From contig NZ_JAQQTE010000001.1 in assembly GCF_028561565.1 (NCBI RefSeq), positions 166,005 to 230,004 of the forward strand: a stretch of 64,000 nt of DNA, given 5' to 3'. Below are positions 26,011 through 33,838 of the stretch, in pieces. The notes beneath the pieces were generated by a model. The model was not told the DNA's origin. It saw only the letters and a program-made list of their open reading frames with translations, and made no database searches. The first letter of the stretch is position 1. Each line of letters starts with the position of its first letter. This DNA is from Gilvibacter sediminis. GTDB taxonomy: Bacteria > Bacteroidota > Bacteroidia > Flavobacteriales > Flavobacteriaceae. The translations under genes and the position numbers were made by a program.

Positions 26011-28377
26011 TTAGTGATTCAAAAAGTTGATTGTGACCTTAGCCAGTTGTTCAGGATTGTTTTTTTCTAGTGGATGGACTCCGTCTTGAATTATTTCACA
26101 ACGCCCCTGCCCTAAATGCTCAGCGGCCCATTGTGATTCTTCCATTGAAACCATCCGATCCTGCGCTCCGATCATAATAAGCACAGGCGTCTTAACGTCC
26201 CGTAATTCTCGCTCAGAAAATGCCGCTCCATTCCCTAAGTCTAACATCATATCCGCAGTTTTTTCAAGTACTTGTTTCCAGTCATTGGGTTGATGCACTT
26301 GCTCTAAAAAAGTTGCGAAACGCGGCACCTTTTCCAAGATCTTCTCTGGGTTTAGTTGCTTCACCTCTTTTGCAGCACTCTCTGGTGTCCAAGCAAACTT
26401 GGTGCCGTAGGTCACTATGTTTTTTATATACTGCGGATGGGTTTGTGCCAATTTCAATGCGACATAACCGCCCATGCTGTATCCGAAGAAATTCGCAGCA
26501 TCCAGCTGATTTTCTTTCATAAAATCAAGCACGTTTTGTGCAAAGACTTCCATGCGAAACGCCCTATTGGATTCACGGCCTCCATGGCCTTCAAAATTCA
26601 AGCGATAAACCTCATAGGTGCCAGACAAAGCAGCTTCCATAGAAGCCAATTGATCCCTTGAACCCAAGGCACCGTGCAGTAAAATTATGGGTGGTCTTTC
26701 CAAAATATAAGCAGTCGCTTTTGCGCTTTTAAGTTTCGCTTTCAAGTACCCAAAACTGTCATCAATGTTGGCAAAAAGATCCTCTTCTGGCACTAGATCA
26801 GGGATGATATCAACAGCTTTAAGCATATCACAAGGCTGTTCTTGCAAGCCAACCAATATGACCTCAATGCCTTGTTCTCTCAGATCAAAAATGATATCCT
26901 CTAAGGCATAGAGCCCAGATTGGTCCACATAAGGCACCCGATCCATTCTTAAAATCACTGCGTCTATAGCTTCAGGCAAGGCTTTTATCTGATCTTTAAA
27001 ATAAGAGGTGAAACCAAAGAACAGTGGCCCGTATAGGTGTTTAATGATAACGCGATCCTTGTACTTATCGTAAAACTCAACCTCATCTTGCCAAGGTTTA
27101 GAACCGTCTAAGTCCGCAATCTTACCTACTTCCATCCCTTGTTCCGAAAGGTCTCCAGACTTTTTCATGAACAACAGACAAGCCAAAGCAACTCCAGCTC
27201 CAACGGCGTAGATCAAGCTACCAAAAGTGGTTATGAGAAGCACCAAAATAAGCACCACGGCATCTGCACGGGGAACCTTTCTCAAGTGCTTGAGTCCTTT
27301 GAGATCTACAATTTTAAATCCAATAGGGATCAGCAATCCAGCCAAAACACAAAGTGGAATATGCGCTGCCAATTTTCCTAAGCCAAGCAGAACGGCCAAT
27401 AAAAATAAACCGTGAAGCGTACCTGACATTCTGGTCTTTCCGCCGGCATTGATGTTTACCACAGTACCTTTTGTGGCTCCCGCACCAGGAATTCCACCAA
27501 TGACCGCAGCCAGCATATTTCCTATACCTTGACCGATCAACTCCCTATTGGAATTGTGTTTGGTCTTGGTCATATTGTCTGCGATCACCGAGGTTAAAAG
27601 AGAATCTATACTTCCCAGCACGGCCAAGACCACAGCGTATTCTAATACAAGGCCGTAAGCCGAGGCATCTACCTCAAAGATCCCATCGATCTTAATTGAA
27701 GGCAATCCAGAAGGGATCTCCCCAATAACAGGGACCGCCATATCGCCAAAATAAGCGATCAATGTGGCTACAATTAAAGCCACAAGCGCGCTGGGAATGG
27801 CTTTGGTGATCTTGGGAAAGAGATAGTAAACGGCTATGGTAACTGCTCCAAGCATCAGTGCTTGCAAGTTTGCCTCAGCGAAGAGTCTGGGCAAATCCTG
27901 TATTACCGCTAAGGTAGATTTAGATGAACCCAATCCGGCGAAAGGAAAGATCTGCAGGATAATGATAATGAGCCCTACCCCACTCATAAAACCAGAGACT
28001 ACCGGATAGGGGAAATATTTGACATAACTAGCAATATTGAGAAACCCAAAGATGATCTGAAACAAGCCTCCAAGTAAAAACGCCAAGACAACAATTGGCA
28101 TGGCAGACTCGAGCGACCCCGTGATCTGAATGGCAGCAGCAACTAAGGCTGCCGAAACTACCGTCATAGGTCCTGTTGGGCCACTCGCTTGTGTGGCCGT
28201 GCCGCCAAAGAGCGCAGCAAAGATACCTACGGCTATGGCTCCGTAAAGCCCGGCGGTAGCTCCCATTCCAGATTGCACACCAAAGGCTAAAGCCAAAGGC
28301 AGGGCTACAACACCAGCTACCAAGCCACCCGTAAAATCTCCTTTAAAATTTTTAAAATCGTAAAATTTAGCGCTCAT
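26011..28377 (-). CDS. SulP anion transporter fused to STAS and alpha/beta-hydrolase domains
   Basis: A 788-residue three-part protein. Residues 1-405 form a SulP/SLC26 transporter (FGVQSGMGATAGLYGA, ASGPTGPMTVV, IPGAGATKGTVVN). Residues about 438-548 form a STAS domain with S487 in VDQSG. Residues about 560-788 form an alpha/beta hydrolase with oxyanion HG (568-569), nucleophile S634 in GYSMGG, acid D740 in GAQD and H768 in GVHPL, so the catalytic triad looks complete. SulP members carry sulfate, bicarbonate or other anions. A covalently attached hydrolase is unusual. No frameshift or stop separates the parts. Confidence 0.93.
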   Translation of the reverse strand: MSAKFYDFKNFKGDFTGGLVAGVVALPLALAFGVQSGMGATAGLYGAIAVGIFAALFGGTATQASGPTGPMTVVSAALVAAAIQITGSLESAMPIVVLAFLLGGLFQIIFGFLNIASYVKYFPYPVVSGFMSGVGLIIIILQIFPFAGLGSSKSTLAVIQDLPRLFAEANLQALMLGAVTIAVYYLFPKITKAIPSALVALIVATLIAYFGDMAVPVIGEIPSGLPSIKIDGIFEVDASAYGLVLEYAVVLAVLGSIDSLLTSVIADNMTKTKHNSNRELIGQGIGNMLAAVIGGIPGAGATKGTVVNINAGGKTRMSGTLHGLFLLAVLLGLGKLAAHIPLCVLAGLLIPIGFKIVDLKGLKHLRKVPRADAVVLILVLLITTFGSLIYAVGAGVALACLLFMKKSGDLSEQGMEVGKIADLDGSKPWQDEVEFYDKYKDRVIIKHLYGPLFFGFTSYFKDQIKALPEAIDAVILRMDRVPYVDQSGLYALEDIIFDLREQGIEVILVGLQEQPCDMLKAVDIIPDLVPEEDLFANIDDSFGYLKAKLKSAKATAYILERPPIILLHGALGSRDQLASMEAALSGTYEVYRLNFEGHGGRESNRAFRMEVFAQNVLDFMKENQLDAANFFGYSMGGYVALKLAQTHPQYIKNIVTYGTKFAWTPESAAKEVKQLNPEKILEKVPRFATFLEQVHQPNDWKQVLEKTADMMLDLGNGAAFSERELRDVKTPVLIMIGAQDRMVSMEESQWAAEHLGQGRCEIIQDGVHPLEKNNPEQLAKVTINFLNH

Positions 28378-28471
28378 ATGCTTTTGAATATCATAGTTCA
28401 GAAGCTCTAAGGTACAGTTTTTAAAGCCTTGATAAAAACTCCATGTTGTGAGATTTCATTGACCTGAGATC

Positions 28472-28501
28472 AAAAAAAAGCCTCAAGTCAAAACTTGAGG
28501 C
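28472..28501 (-). terminator. Intrinsic terminator of the nitroreductase/monooxygenase operon
   Basis: GCCTCAAGT (28480-28488) pairs with ACTTGAGGC (28493-28501) around a 4-base loop. On the minus strand an 8-base T run follows. It lies 27 bases beyond the monooxygenase stop. Confidence 0.9.
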
Positions 28502-28527
28502 CCTTATTGTATTTGTAATCAGAATTC

Positions 28528-28821
28528 TTAGTCAACCGCTTGCATTTCATGTAAGACAAAGGAGGCCACAGCACCTTCTGTTGCCTGTAAATATGCTCCC
28601 AGATGACTGTTGTTCATGTGATTTTGCCACAGTTCACGACTTTCCCAATTTTCATAGAACAGGAACATATTGGGGTCGCCAAGATCTTGGTGAAGGTCGT
28701 AATTGATGCAACCCTGCTCTTTGCGAGTAATTGGAATGAGCTTTTGTAATTCTGATTTGACCAGCTCTCGCTTTTCGGGTTTGGCAATGATCTGCGCAAC
28801 AATGGTTAATCGTTTAGTCAT
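28528..28821 (-). CDS. Putative quinol monooxygenase (ABM domain)
   Basis: A 97-residue antibiotic-biosynthesis-monooxygenase-type protein of the YgiN group: a single ferredoxin-like alpha/beta fold, probably dimeric and cofactor-free. Typical signatures are the first strand LTIVAQIIAKP, GCINYDLHQDLGDPNMFLFYENWES and the closing VLHEM strand. It is co-transcribed with the nitroreductase upstream (11 bases apart), a pairing that suits quinone or electrophile detoxification. The HxlR regulator on the other side of the divergent promoter probably controls both. Confidence 0.9.
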   Translation of the reverse strand: MTKRLTIVAQIIAKPEKRELVKSELQKLIPITRKEQGCINYDLHQDLGDPNMFLFYENWESRELWQNHMNNSHLGAYLQATEGAVASFVLHEMQAVD

Positions 28822-28832
28822 GGTTTTGTTGT

Positions 28833-29435
28833 TTATGCAATGGTATTGATAACGGTTTCTGCCGCTAAGCGGGATTTAGGATTCTTTTTAGGCTGATTGA
28901 AATCCTCTGGATCTCGATGCCCAATTGCAACCGCAACTTGAGCAGCGTACTTAGTTTGCCCTAAGATCTTATCGTAGTTCTCTGGCTCGATTCCTTCCAT
29001 AGGCGTCGCGTCTATGCCCATATTGGCGCAGGCACTTAAACATACCCCCAATGCTAGATAGAGTTGACGATCAAACCAAGACTTGATCTGATGTTCCGGC
29101 CAAGGCTTTATAAACTCCTTGTAATAGTTCACCGCTCCTTCTGGCAGGTTTTGTTCGATTTGCTCTTCAAATCCCTCTAGAGTATTGTGTCTGCTAAAAA
29201 CAATAAGAGTATCACTGTCTTGAATACGCTCTTTGTTGAGCCAAGAAACTTCAGAGAGCTTTGCTTTCATCTCCGGATCTGATATAAAAGTGAATTGCCA
29301 AGGTTGACTGTTTATTGAAGAGGGCGCTAAACGCAGTATTTCTTTTAGCGCGTCGATTTTATCAGATTGGATCTTTTGGTTTGGGTCATACTTCTTTGTG
29401 GTATAACGGTTTTGCATTGCTTCTAAAAAACTCAT
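28833..29435 (-). CDS. NAD(P)H-dependent oxidoreductase, nitroreductase (NfsB-like) family
   Basis: A 200-residue FMN enzyme. The FMN phosphate-binding start is RYTTKKYDPNQKI, followed by the APSSINSQPWQF motif (about 37-48), and the C-terminal glycine region is AVAIGHRDPEDF. It should reduce nitroaromatics or quinones with NAD(P)H. First gene of the operon. Its promoter overlaps that of the divergent HxlR regulator, with a minus-strand -7 box TAATTTTG (29471-29464) and -33 TTG (29494-29492), 20-base spacer. Confidence 0.93.
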   Translation of the reverse strand: MSFLEAMQNRYTTKKYDPNQKIQSDKIDALKEILRLAPSSINSQPWQFTFISDPEMKAKLSEVSWLNKERIQDSDTLIVFSRHNTLEGFEEQIEQNLPEGAVNYYKEFIKPWPEHQIKSWFDRQLYLALGVCLSACANMGIDATPMEGIEPENYDKILGQTKYAAQVAVAIGHRDPEDFNQPKKNPKSRLAAETVINTIA

Positions 29436-29460
29436 ATTTCTTTTACTATAATTTTTATAG

Positions 29461-29494
29461 TTGCAAAATTAAGTATAGTAATATACTTTTGCAA
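29461..29494. promoter_or_regulatory. Symmetric divergent promoter and operator, nitroreductase/HxlR
   Basis: A 34-base region bounded by TTGCAAAA (29461-29468) and TTTTGCAA (29487-29494), with an inner palindrome AAGTATA-GTAA-TATACTT (29471-29488). On the + strand, TTG (29461-29463), 20 bases, TACTTTTG (29484-29491) is a consensus promoter. On the minus strand, TTG (29494-29492), 20 bases, TAATTTTG (29471-29464) is another. Each arm serves as -33 of one promoter and borders the -7 of the other, a likely HxlR site. Confidence 0.75.
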
Positions 29495-29505
29495 GAACGG
29501 TCTAA

Positions 29506-29871
29506 ATGGATAGTATCATGGAAGCATCAGAAAAACAAAAAGGGCACATCTTTAATGGTCAAGAATATCCTTGCTGCACAAGTTTGACTATGGGGGTCAT
29601 AGGCGGCAAGTGGAAAACGGTCATTCTGTATCATCTTATTGAAGGACCCTTGCGCTACAACATATTGCGCAAGACCATGCCAACGGTCACCGAGCGCACC
29701 TTAAGTCTACAACTTAAGAAATTGGAAGATGACGGTATTATTCAAAGGAAGGTATACCATAAAAAACCTCCCCTCAAGGTAGAATACTCACTTACATATT
29801 TAGGTGAAACTTTGGTCCCAATCATCAAAGCAATTGCAGATTGGGGAGATCAAGTTCAAGAATCTAATTGA
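29506..29871 (+). CDS. HxlR family transcriptional regulator
   Basis: A 121-residue winged-helix regulator. The family core is MGVIGGKWKTVILYHLIEGPLRYNILRK followed by TERTLSLQLKKLEDDGIIQR and the wing YHKKPPLKVEYSLT. Two adjacent cysteines precede the core (YPCCTSL, C23-C24), the position where HypR/YodB-type members sense quinones and electrophiles by thiol oxidation. It is read divergently from the nitroreductase/quinol monooxygenase pair, which fits an electrophile-sensing repressor. Its 3' end overlaps the convergent WG-repeat gene by 8 bases. Confidence 0.93.
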   Translation: MDSIMEASEKQKGHIFNGQEYPCCTSLTMGVIGGKWKTVILYHLIEGPLRYNILRKTMPTVTERTLSLQLKKLEDDGIIQRKVYHKKPPLKVEYSLTYLGETLVPIIKAIADWGDQVQESN

Positions 29872-30982
29872 CTTGTAAAATAGGATTGGAGGCCTGAGGA
29901 TCTACAAAGTTATCGGCTCTTTGAAAGATAGGCGGAATCACTTCTTCTCCTTTTAGATTGATATAGCCCAAACCATTATCGCGTTGTACAATGGCAAAAC
30001 CGTTTTTAAAATCCATAGCATTGCCGTATTTAGGTTCCACCAACCAATTCCCCTTCAGATCTATATACCCTACTTTGCCATCTACCTGAACAGCAGCAAA
30101 ACCTTGACTGAAGTTCCTCACGGCAGTGTATTGATTCTCAATCACAAACTCGTTTTCCTTATTGATAAAGCCCCATTTTCCATCTTTCTGCACAGCACAA
30201 AGCCCCTCAGAAAAGTCGGCTACGTCTTCATAGATATTTGGAATTACTTCCGTTCCATTGAGATCCATAAACCCAAAGAGATCCTCTTGCAGATAGGCAG
30301 CAAGTCCTTCGTGAAAATCATAAGTAGCCTCATAACTAGCAGGGATCACTTCCGCCCCAGTAGTATCTAAAAAACCGTATTGGTTATCCTTTTTGAAGAA
30401 TGCGCGGCCCTGGTAAAAGTCACCTAAAGTATAATTCTCATCTTTTTGGATCTTCCAGTTTCCTTGAGTATCCACATAACCAATGATTCCTTGATCTAGA
30501 TCTAGCGCCGTGGCGAGTCCTTCATGAAAAGGCATAATGGCATTAAAACCCTGTTTGACCAGATCACCGTTGGTATTGATGAAACCAACTTCTTGGTCAC
30601 TCAACCTCACAGGAGCAAATCCTTCCAAAAATGAAGTAGGTTGCAGATAGCCTTTCCCATCAAATTGAACTTCACCGGCTGTATTGATAAATATATATTT
30701 TCCGCCCACTGCACCTTGAAACAGATCCGTACGGACGCCTTCTATATTGACACAAGCCAAACCATTTGAAAAAAGACGCGCCATAGGATACAGCGGTTCT
30801 ATGAGATAATTACCCTCGGTATCAATATACCCGTACTTACCGTCCTTCATGACCATAGCAATTAACGCTGGCTCATTTGCCTTAGGGACATCCTGAGCAG
30901 ATGCTGCCGGAGTGGTTTCGTTTTTACAACTCGCCAAGAACATTAGAGCCATGGCGATACAGCTTAAAAAGATCTTTTTCAT
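29864..30982 (-). CDS. WG-repeat lipoprotein
   Basis: A 372-residue lipoprotein with the lipobox LASC at 17-20 (MFLASCKN). The rest consists of about nine WG repeats of roughly 30-37 residues, each like GKWGFINKENEFVIEN...F-EG-A (for example starting at about 48, 128, 165, 200, 235, 270 and 305). WG proteins are thought to form beta-propeller-like scaffolds, with no defined activity. It overlaps the preceding small lipoprotein gene by one base (TAATG), so translation is coupled. Confidence 0.9.
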   Translation of the reverse strand: MKKIFLSCIAMALMFLASCKNETTPAASAQDVPKANEPALIAMVMKDGKYGYIDTEGNYLIEPLYPMARLFSNGLACVNIEGVRTDLFQGAVGGKYIFINTAGEVQFDGKGYLQPTSFLEGFAPVRLSDQEVGFINTNGDLVKQGFNAIMPFHEGLATALDLDQGIIGYVDTQGNWKIQKDENYTLGDFYQGRAFFKKDNQYGFLDTTGAEVIPASYEATYDFHEGLAAYLQEDLFGFMDLNGTEVIPNIYEDVADFSEGLCAVQKDGKWGFINKENEFVIENQYTAVRNFSQGFAAVQVDGKVGYIDLKGNWLVEPKYGNAMDFKNGFAIVQRDNGLGYINLKGEEVIPPIFQRADNFVDPQASNPILQVN

Positions 30983-31248
30983 TAGTGCTTTAGTCTTTGG
31001 GTTATGTCCTCTCCAAACGGATCACTCCAGCGACCATTGTCAAAAGTGATCACACCAAACTCCTTGTGAAAAAAACGGGTTTTTGATTTCATATTGAGCT
31101 CGAGTCCCACAACATAATCGGGCAGACAGGCAGTGGTACCACCGTCTTCTACGGCTGTGTAACCTTCATCACAGGGATCTGAGCTGCATGAGGTAAAAAC
31201 CAATAGCATGGCCAATGCGACTGCATTAAGAACTTGCTTGCTTTTCAT
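30982..31248 (-). CDS. Small lipoprotein, unknown function
   Basis: An 88-residue protein from the ATG at 31248, which gives a proper lipoprotein signal (MKSKQVLNAVALAMLLVFTSC). The frame opens 66 bases further out without a signal. The mature part is about 68 residues with two more cysteines (DPCDEGY, TACLPD) that may form a disulfide, then LELNMKSKTRFFHKEFG. Not recognised. It is coupled by TAATG to the WG-repeat lipoprotein, so the two probably act together in the envelope. Confidence 0.75.
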   Translation of the reverse strand: MKSKQVLNAVALAMLLVFTSCSSDPCDEGYTAVEDGGTTACLPDYVVGLELNMKSKTRFFHKEFGVITFDNGRWSDPFGEDITQRLKH

Positions 31249-31322
31249 AGGTCTAATTAATTGCTGATGTAGTGTAAACTTAAGGATAATTGACGAAGTT
31301 TTAAATGGAGTCAATAAGCCGA

Positions 31323-31820
31323 CTAATCCATTTTTAAATGCTTCACAATGACAGCCAACTGCCCCAAATGGTAAATGTCATGCTGTAAAATTCCGTCCAA
31401 CATCCATTGATACGTATAATTTCCTTTGAAGTCGGTGTCATAATACTCTTGCTGTAAAAAAGAATCGTCTTTGTCATTCAAGAGCGCGATCAACTGTGCG
31501 TGACTGCGGTCGTATCGCAGCTTAATGGCCTGCCAGCCTTGGGCGTCCAAATCATTGTCAGGCAACCAGTTTTCGGGACAGGCATCGGTCTTACTCCCCG
31601 TACCCGTTTGTATTTTGAGAATGGCTTCTTCCCGCCATAAGGTTAAATGCGAGAGTATCGCCGCTACGCTTTTTAATTTCGCAGGGCGGATAAACATCTG
31701 ATCTTCTCCCAGCCCATCTAAGACTTTTGCGTAGCTGTTGCCGATCCAAGGTTTGCCGCTTTGGATGGCCTGCATTTGAGCGATAAAATGCTGAATGAGT
31801 CTGTTGTTGGCTTGGTCCAT
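31323..31820 (-). CDS. DinB family protein
   Basis: A 165-residue four-helix-bundle protein of the DinB/YfiT superfamily. The three candidate metal-binding histidines are in ILSHLTLW and GILQHDIYHLGQL. Relatives include thiol-dependent transferases using bacillithiol or similar thiols, and many members have no assigned activity. It lies 3 bases after the methyltransferase gene on the same strand, so it is co-transcribed with it. Confidence 0.88.
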   Translation of the reverse strand: MDQANNRLIQHFIAQMQAIQSGKPWIGNSYAKVLDGLGEDQMFIRPAKLKSVAAILSHLTLWREEAILKIQTGTGSKTDACPENWLPDNDLDAQGWQAIKLRYDRSHAQLIALLNDKDDSFLQQEYYDTDFKGNYTYQWMLDGILQHDIYHLGQLAVIVKHLKMD

Positions 31821-31823
31821 GAT

Positions 31824-32672
31824 TTACTTCTTTTTAAAGACCACGATGTCTTGGTATTCTTTGGCCTCTGGAGTTCCTTTCCAAAAACCATCTGCAATAC
31901 GTGTTATTTCAAGTCCCGCCTTAGACATCATTTGTTCCAAATGATCTTTGTGAATTGCAATATTACCACTGGTTACCTTGCTGTTCATCAATCGAAATCC
32001 ATCTCCAGCCACCGGAAAACCAAATCCTTCATCAGAAGCGATCTGCTCCTCGTTGGCCTCATCATATAAAAAGAAGGTAGACATGGCTTGCCCATCTGGA
32101 GCCAAAACCCGGTTGATCTCGGTCAAATAATGCTGAATCTCATCAACCATCATGTGGGTGAAAACCGAAAACGAATAGACCTTGTCAAATTCAGAATCGC
32201 CATAAGGAAACTTAAACTCTGTGGCCTTGCCTTTGGAATTGTTGTACAGGTCATTGAACAAAGGCACATAGGTAAAGTTGAAGTTCGGAAAATCGCGACC
32301 GATCTTTTTGTTGCACCAATCCACTCCGCTCTTGACCACATCAAAACCCTCATATCGCGCCTCAGGCGTCAAATATTCTACAAGTGAGATCGCCGTACGC
32401 CCAATACCGCTACCAATATCCAATACACGATCTGCAGGCTGTAAGTTTACTTCTGATTTAAGCAGAGCTAGTTGATGCTTACTACTGGCCAAGAACTTGT
32501 CCGCTCCTGAAGCGGAGCCGGTATAAATTGCCCCTCTTGGTGGAATATACTTATTGCGATTGCCCTTGATTTTATCTTTGAGGTCTGCGGGTAAATAATA
32601 GAGGTATCTTACCCAAAATCGCTGCTTTGCAGATAAGGAATACCAAAGCTTGCGGAAGTACTTTTTGTTCAT
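31824..32672 (-). CDS. Class I SAM-dependent methyltransferase
   Basis: A 282-residue protein with the SAM-binding motif I VLDIGSGIGRTAISL (about 84-98), an acidic residue at the end of strand 2 (EGFDVV), and a motif resembling post I/II in FDKVYSFSVFTHM. The basic N-terminal 50 residues are not part of the fold and may contact substrate or membrane. Substrate unknown. First of two genes with the DinB protein. Upstream is a near-consensus minus-strand -7 box (TATCTTTA). Confidence 0.9.
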   Translation of the reverse strand: MNKKYFRKLWYSLSAKQRFWVRYLYYLPADLKDKIKGNRNKYIPPRGAIYTGSASGADKFLASSKHQLALLKSEVNLQPADRVLDIGSGIGRTAISLVEYLTPEARYEGFDVVKSGVDWCNKKIGRDFPNFNFTYVPLFNDLYNNSKGKATEFKFPYGDSEFDKVYSFSVFTHMMVDEIQHYLTEINRVLAPDGQAMSTFFLYDEANEEQIASDEGFGFPVAGDGFRLMNSKVTSGNIAIHKDHLEQMMSKAGLEITRIADGFWKGTPEAKEYQDIVVFKKK

Positions 32673-32734
32673 TTAGAATTGGTCACAGATTTTTTGCGTA
32701 GCTAAAGATAGCAATAGTGCGTCAATCCTGGTTT

Positions 32735-33331
32735 TTATTCTTGCAGCTGGGACAAATATCCTTTGAGAAGCAGTTTCATGCCCCAAGTCAATAGTTCTCG
32801 GGACTCCTTATTGTCGAGGTCACAAACATCTTTGGCCACAATGATTGGCTCTAGGCCCATGAATAAGGTAATAATATTGGCGAGCTTCTTTTTGTCTTCG
32901 GTTGGGAACTGTTCTTGAGCCAAAGTAAAATTTAAGGCCTTAGTACGTCGAGCTCCTCGTTTGAACTGTTCTGCCGATGATTCAATCACCACACTCAAAT
33001 ACTTTCTAAACGCAGCTTCGTGGTCTAGGGTTAAGGTGTTGAAATACTCTTGAATTTGAAGCAATCGGTCTTCTAAATCCTGATCTTGAACCTGCTCGGC
33101 CAGATCTTTAGGGGGAATTGTAGCAATCGCCAAGCTCGTTTCTGCGGCCAGAATCTCTACACTTGAAAAATAGCGGTAAATGGTAGCGCGAGAAACCTTG
33201 ACGTGCTTGGCCACATCTTCCAATTTAAACTCTTTGCCAGAACTCAGGAAATGCTGCGCAGCTTCTAGGATCTTAGCTCGTGTTTCAAGTTTCTGATTGG
33301 TGCGTCCAGAAGAGACGTAATTCTTTTTCAT
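32735..33331 (-). CDS. TetR/AcrR family transcriptional regulator
   Basis: A 198-residue regulator. The N-terminal helix-turn-helix spans about 18-62 (RAKILEAAQHFLS, LEDVAKHVKVSRATIYRYFSS), and the C-terminal part is an all-helical ligand/dimer domain. It is divergent from a cupin gene. Two near-identical palindromes (TGAGA-N5/6-TCTCA) lie in the shared region. The first overlaps this gene's start codon, which predicts autorepression. A perfect minus-strand -7 box TAGCTTTG lies at 33370-33363. Confidence 0.92.
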   Translation of the reverse strand: MKKNYVSSGRTNQKLETRAKILEAAQHFLSSGKEFKLEDVAKHVKVSRATIYRYFSSVEILAAETSLAIATIPPKDLAEQVQDQDLEDRLLQIQEYFNTLTLDHEAAFRKYLSVVIESSAEQFKRGARRTKALNFTLAQEQFPTEDKKKLANIITLFMGLEPIIVAKDVCDLDNKESRELLTWGMKLLLKGYLSQLQE

Positions 33332-33347
33332 GAGACAAATATCTCAT
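33330..33347. promoter_or_regulatory. Operator 1 of the TetR/cupin region
   Basis: ATGAGA (33330-33335) and TCTCAT (33342-33347) are perfect inverted arms with a 6-base spacer, overlapping the TetR start codon. The same palindrome recurs at 33384-33399. Confidence 0.7.
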
Positions 33348-33352
33348 AAAGT

Positions 33353-33383
33353 TTGGTAATATCAAAGCTAAATCCTACTTTCG
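33353..33383 (+). promoter_or_regulatory. Promoter of the cupin gene
   Basis: TTG (33353-33355), a 20-base spacer, then TACTTTCG (33376-33383), one base off the TAnnTTTG consensus, 20 bases before the ATG at 33404. It is flanked by the two TetR operators. Confidence 0.55.
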
Positions 33384-33399
33384 TGAGACTAAATCTCAT
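33384..33399. promoter_or_regulatory. Operator 2 of the TetR/cupin region
   Basis: TGAGA (33384-33388) and TCTCA (33394-33398) are inverted arms with a 5-base spacer, immediately after the cupin -7 box and before its start. It is the same sequence as operator 1 apart from the spacer. Confidence 0.7.
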
Positions 33400-33403
33400 A
33401 AAA

Positions 33404-33838
33404 ATGCAACCAAACAAAACAAAATGGGTTCTGGGCCACAAGGTAACACCTCACGACACTTCTGGCGATTATGACCTCATGATGGCGGAGACACCACCAC
33501 AAGTGCCTGGTCCGCCACCGCACCTGCACCACTCCTATAAGGAATCCTTCCTTATCGTTGAAGGTGAAATGGAGTTCTTTGTCAATGGAGAAACAAAGGT
33601 CTTACGCGCCGGCGAGTCCATAGACATTCCGCCAGGAACACTGCATACATTTGGCAATAAAAGCGATCAAGTCTGCAAATGGATCAACATTCACAGTCCT
33701 AAAGGCTTTCGGGATTTCTTTGAAACTTTAGGGGTCGATGCGGATCAGCAGAACGCCGTGGAACAGTCTGTTGCACCAGAAGTCATTCAGCAAGTGATTC
33801 AGACCGCTGCAGATTACGACATGATCATCAAGGCGTGA
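33404..33838 (+). CDS. Cupin domain-containing protein
   Basis: A 144-residue single-domain cupin starting at the ATG at 33404; the frame extends upstream across the promoter and operator, which rules that part out. Metal-site motif 1 is PPHLHHSYKESFLIVEGEMEF (His, His, Glu) and motif 2 is PPGTLHTFGN. The remaining 45 residues are helical. Cupins of this kind may be dioxygenases, isomerases or binding proteins. The TetR neighbour suggests it is induced by a small molecule. Confidence 0.88.
   Translation: MQPNKTKWVLGHKVTPHDTSGDYDLMMAETPPQVPGPPPHLHHSYKESFLIVEGEMEFFVNGETKVLRAGESIDIPPGTLHTFGNKSDQVCKWINIHSPKGFRDFFETLGVDADQQNAVEQSVAPEVIQQVIQTAADYDMIIKA

Noticed and set aside
26220..26661. Overlapping + strand frames opposite the hydrolase part of the SulP fusion
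   Set aside because: Shadows of the real minus-strand gene, with cysteine- and serine-rich nonsense sequence.
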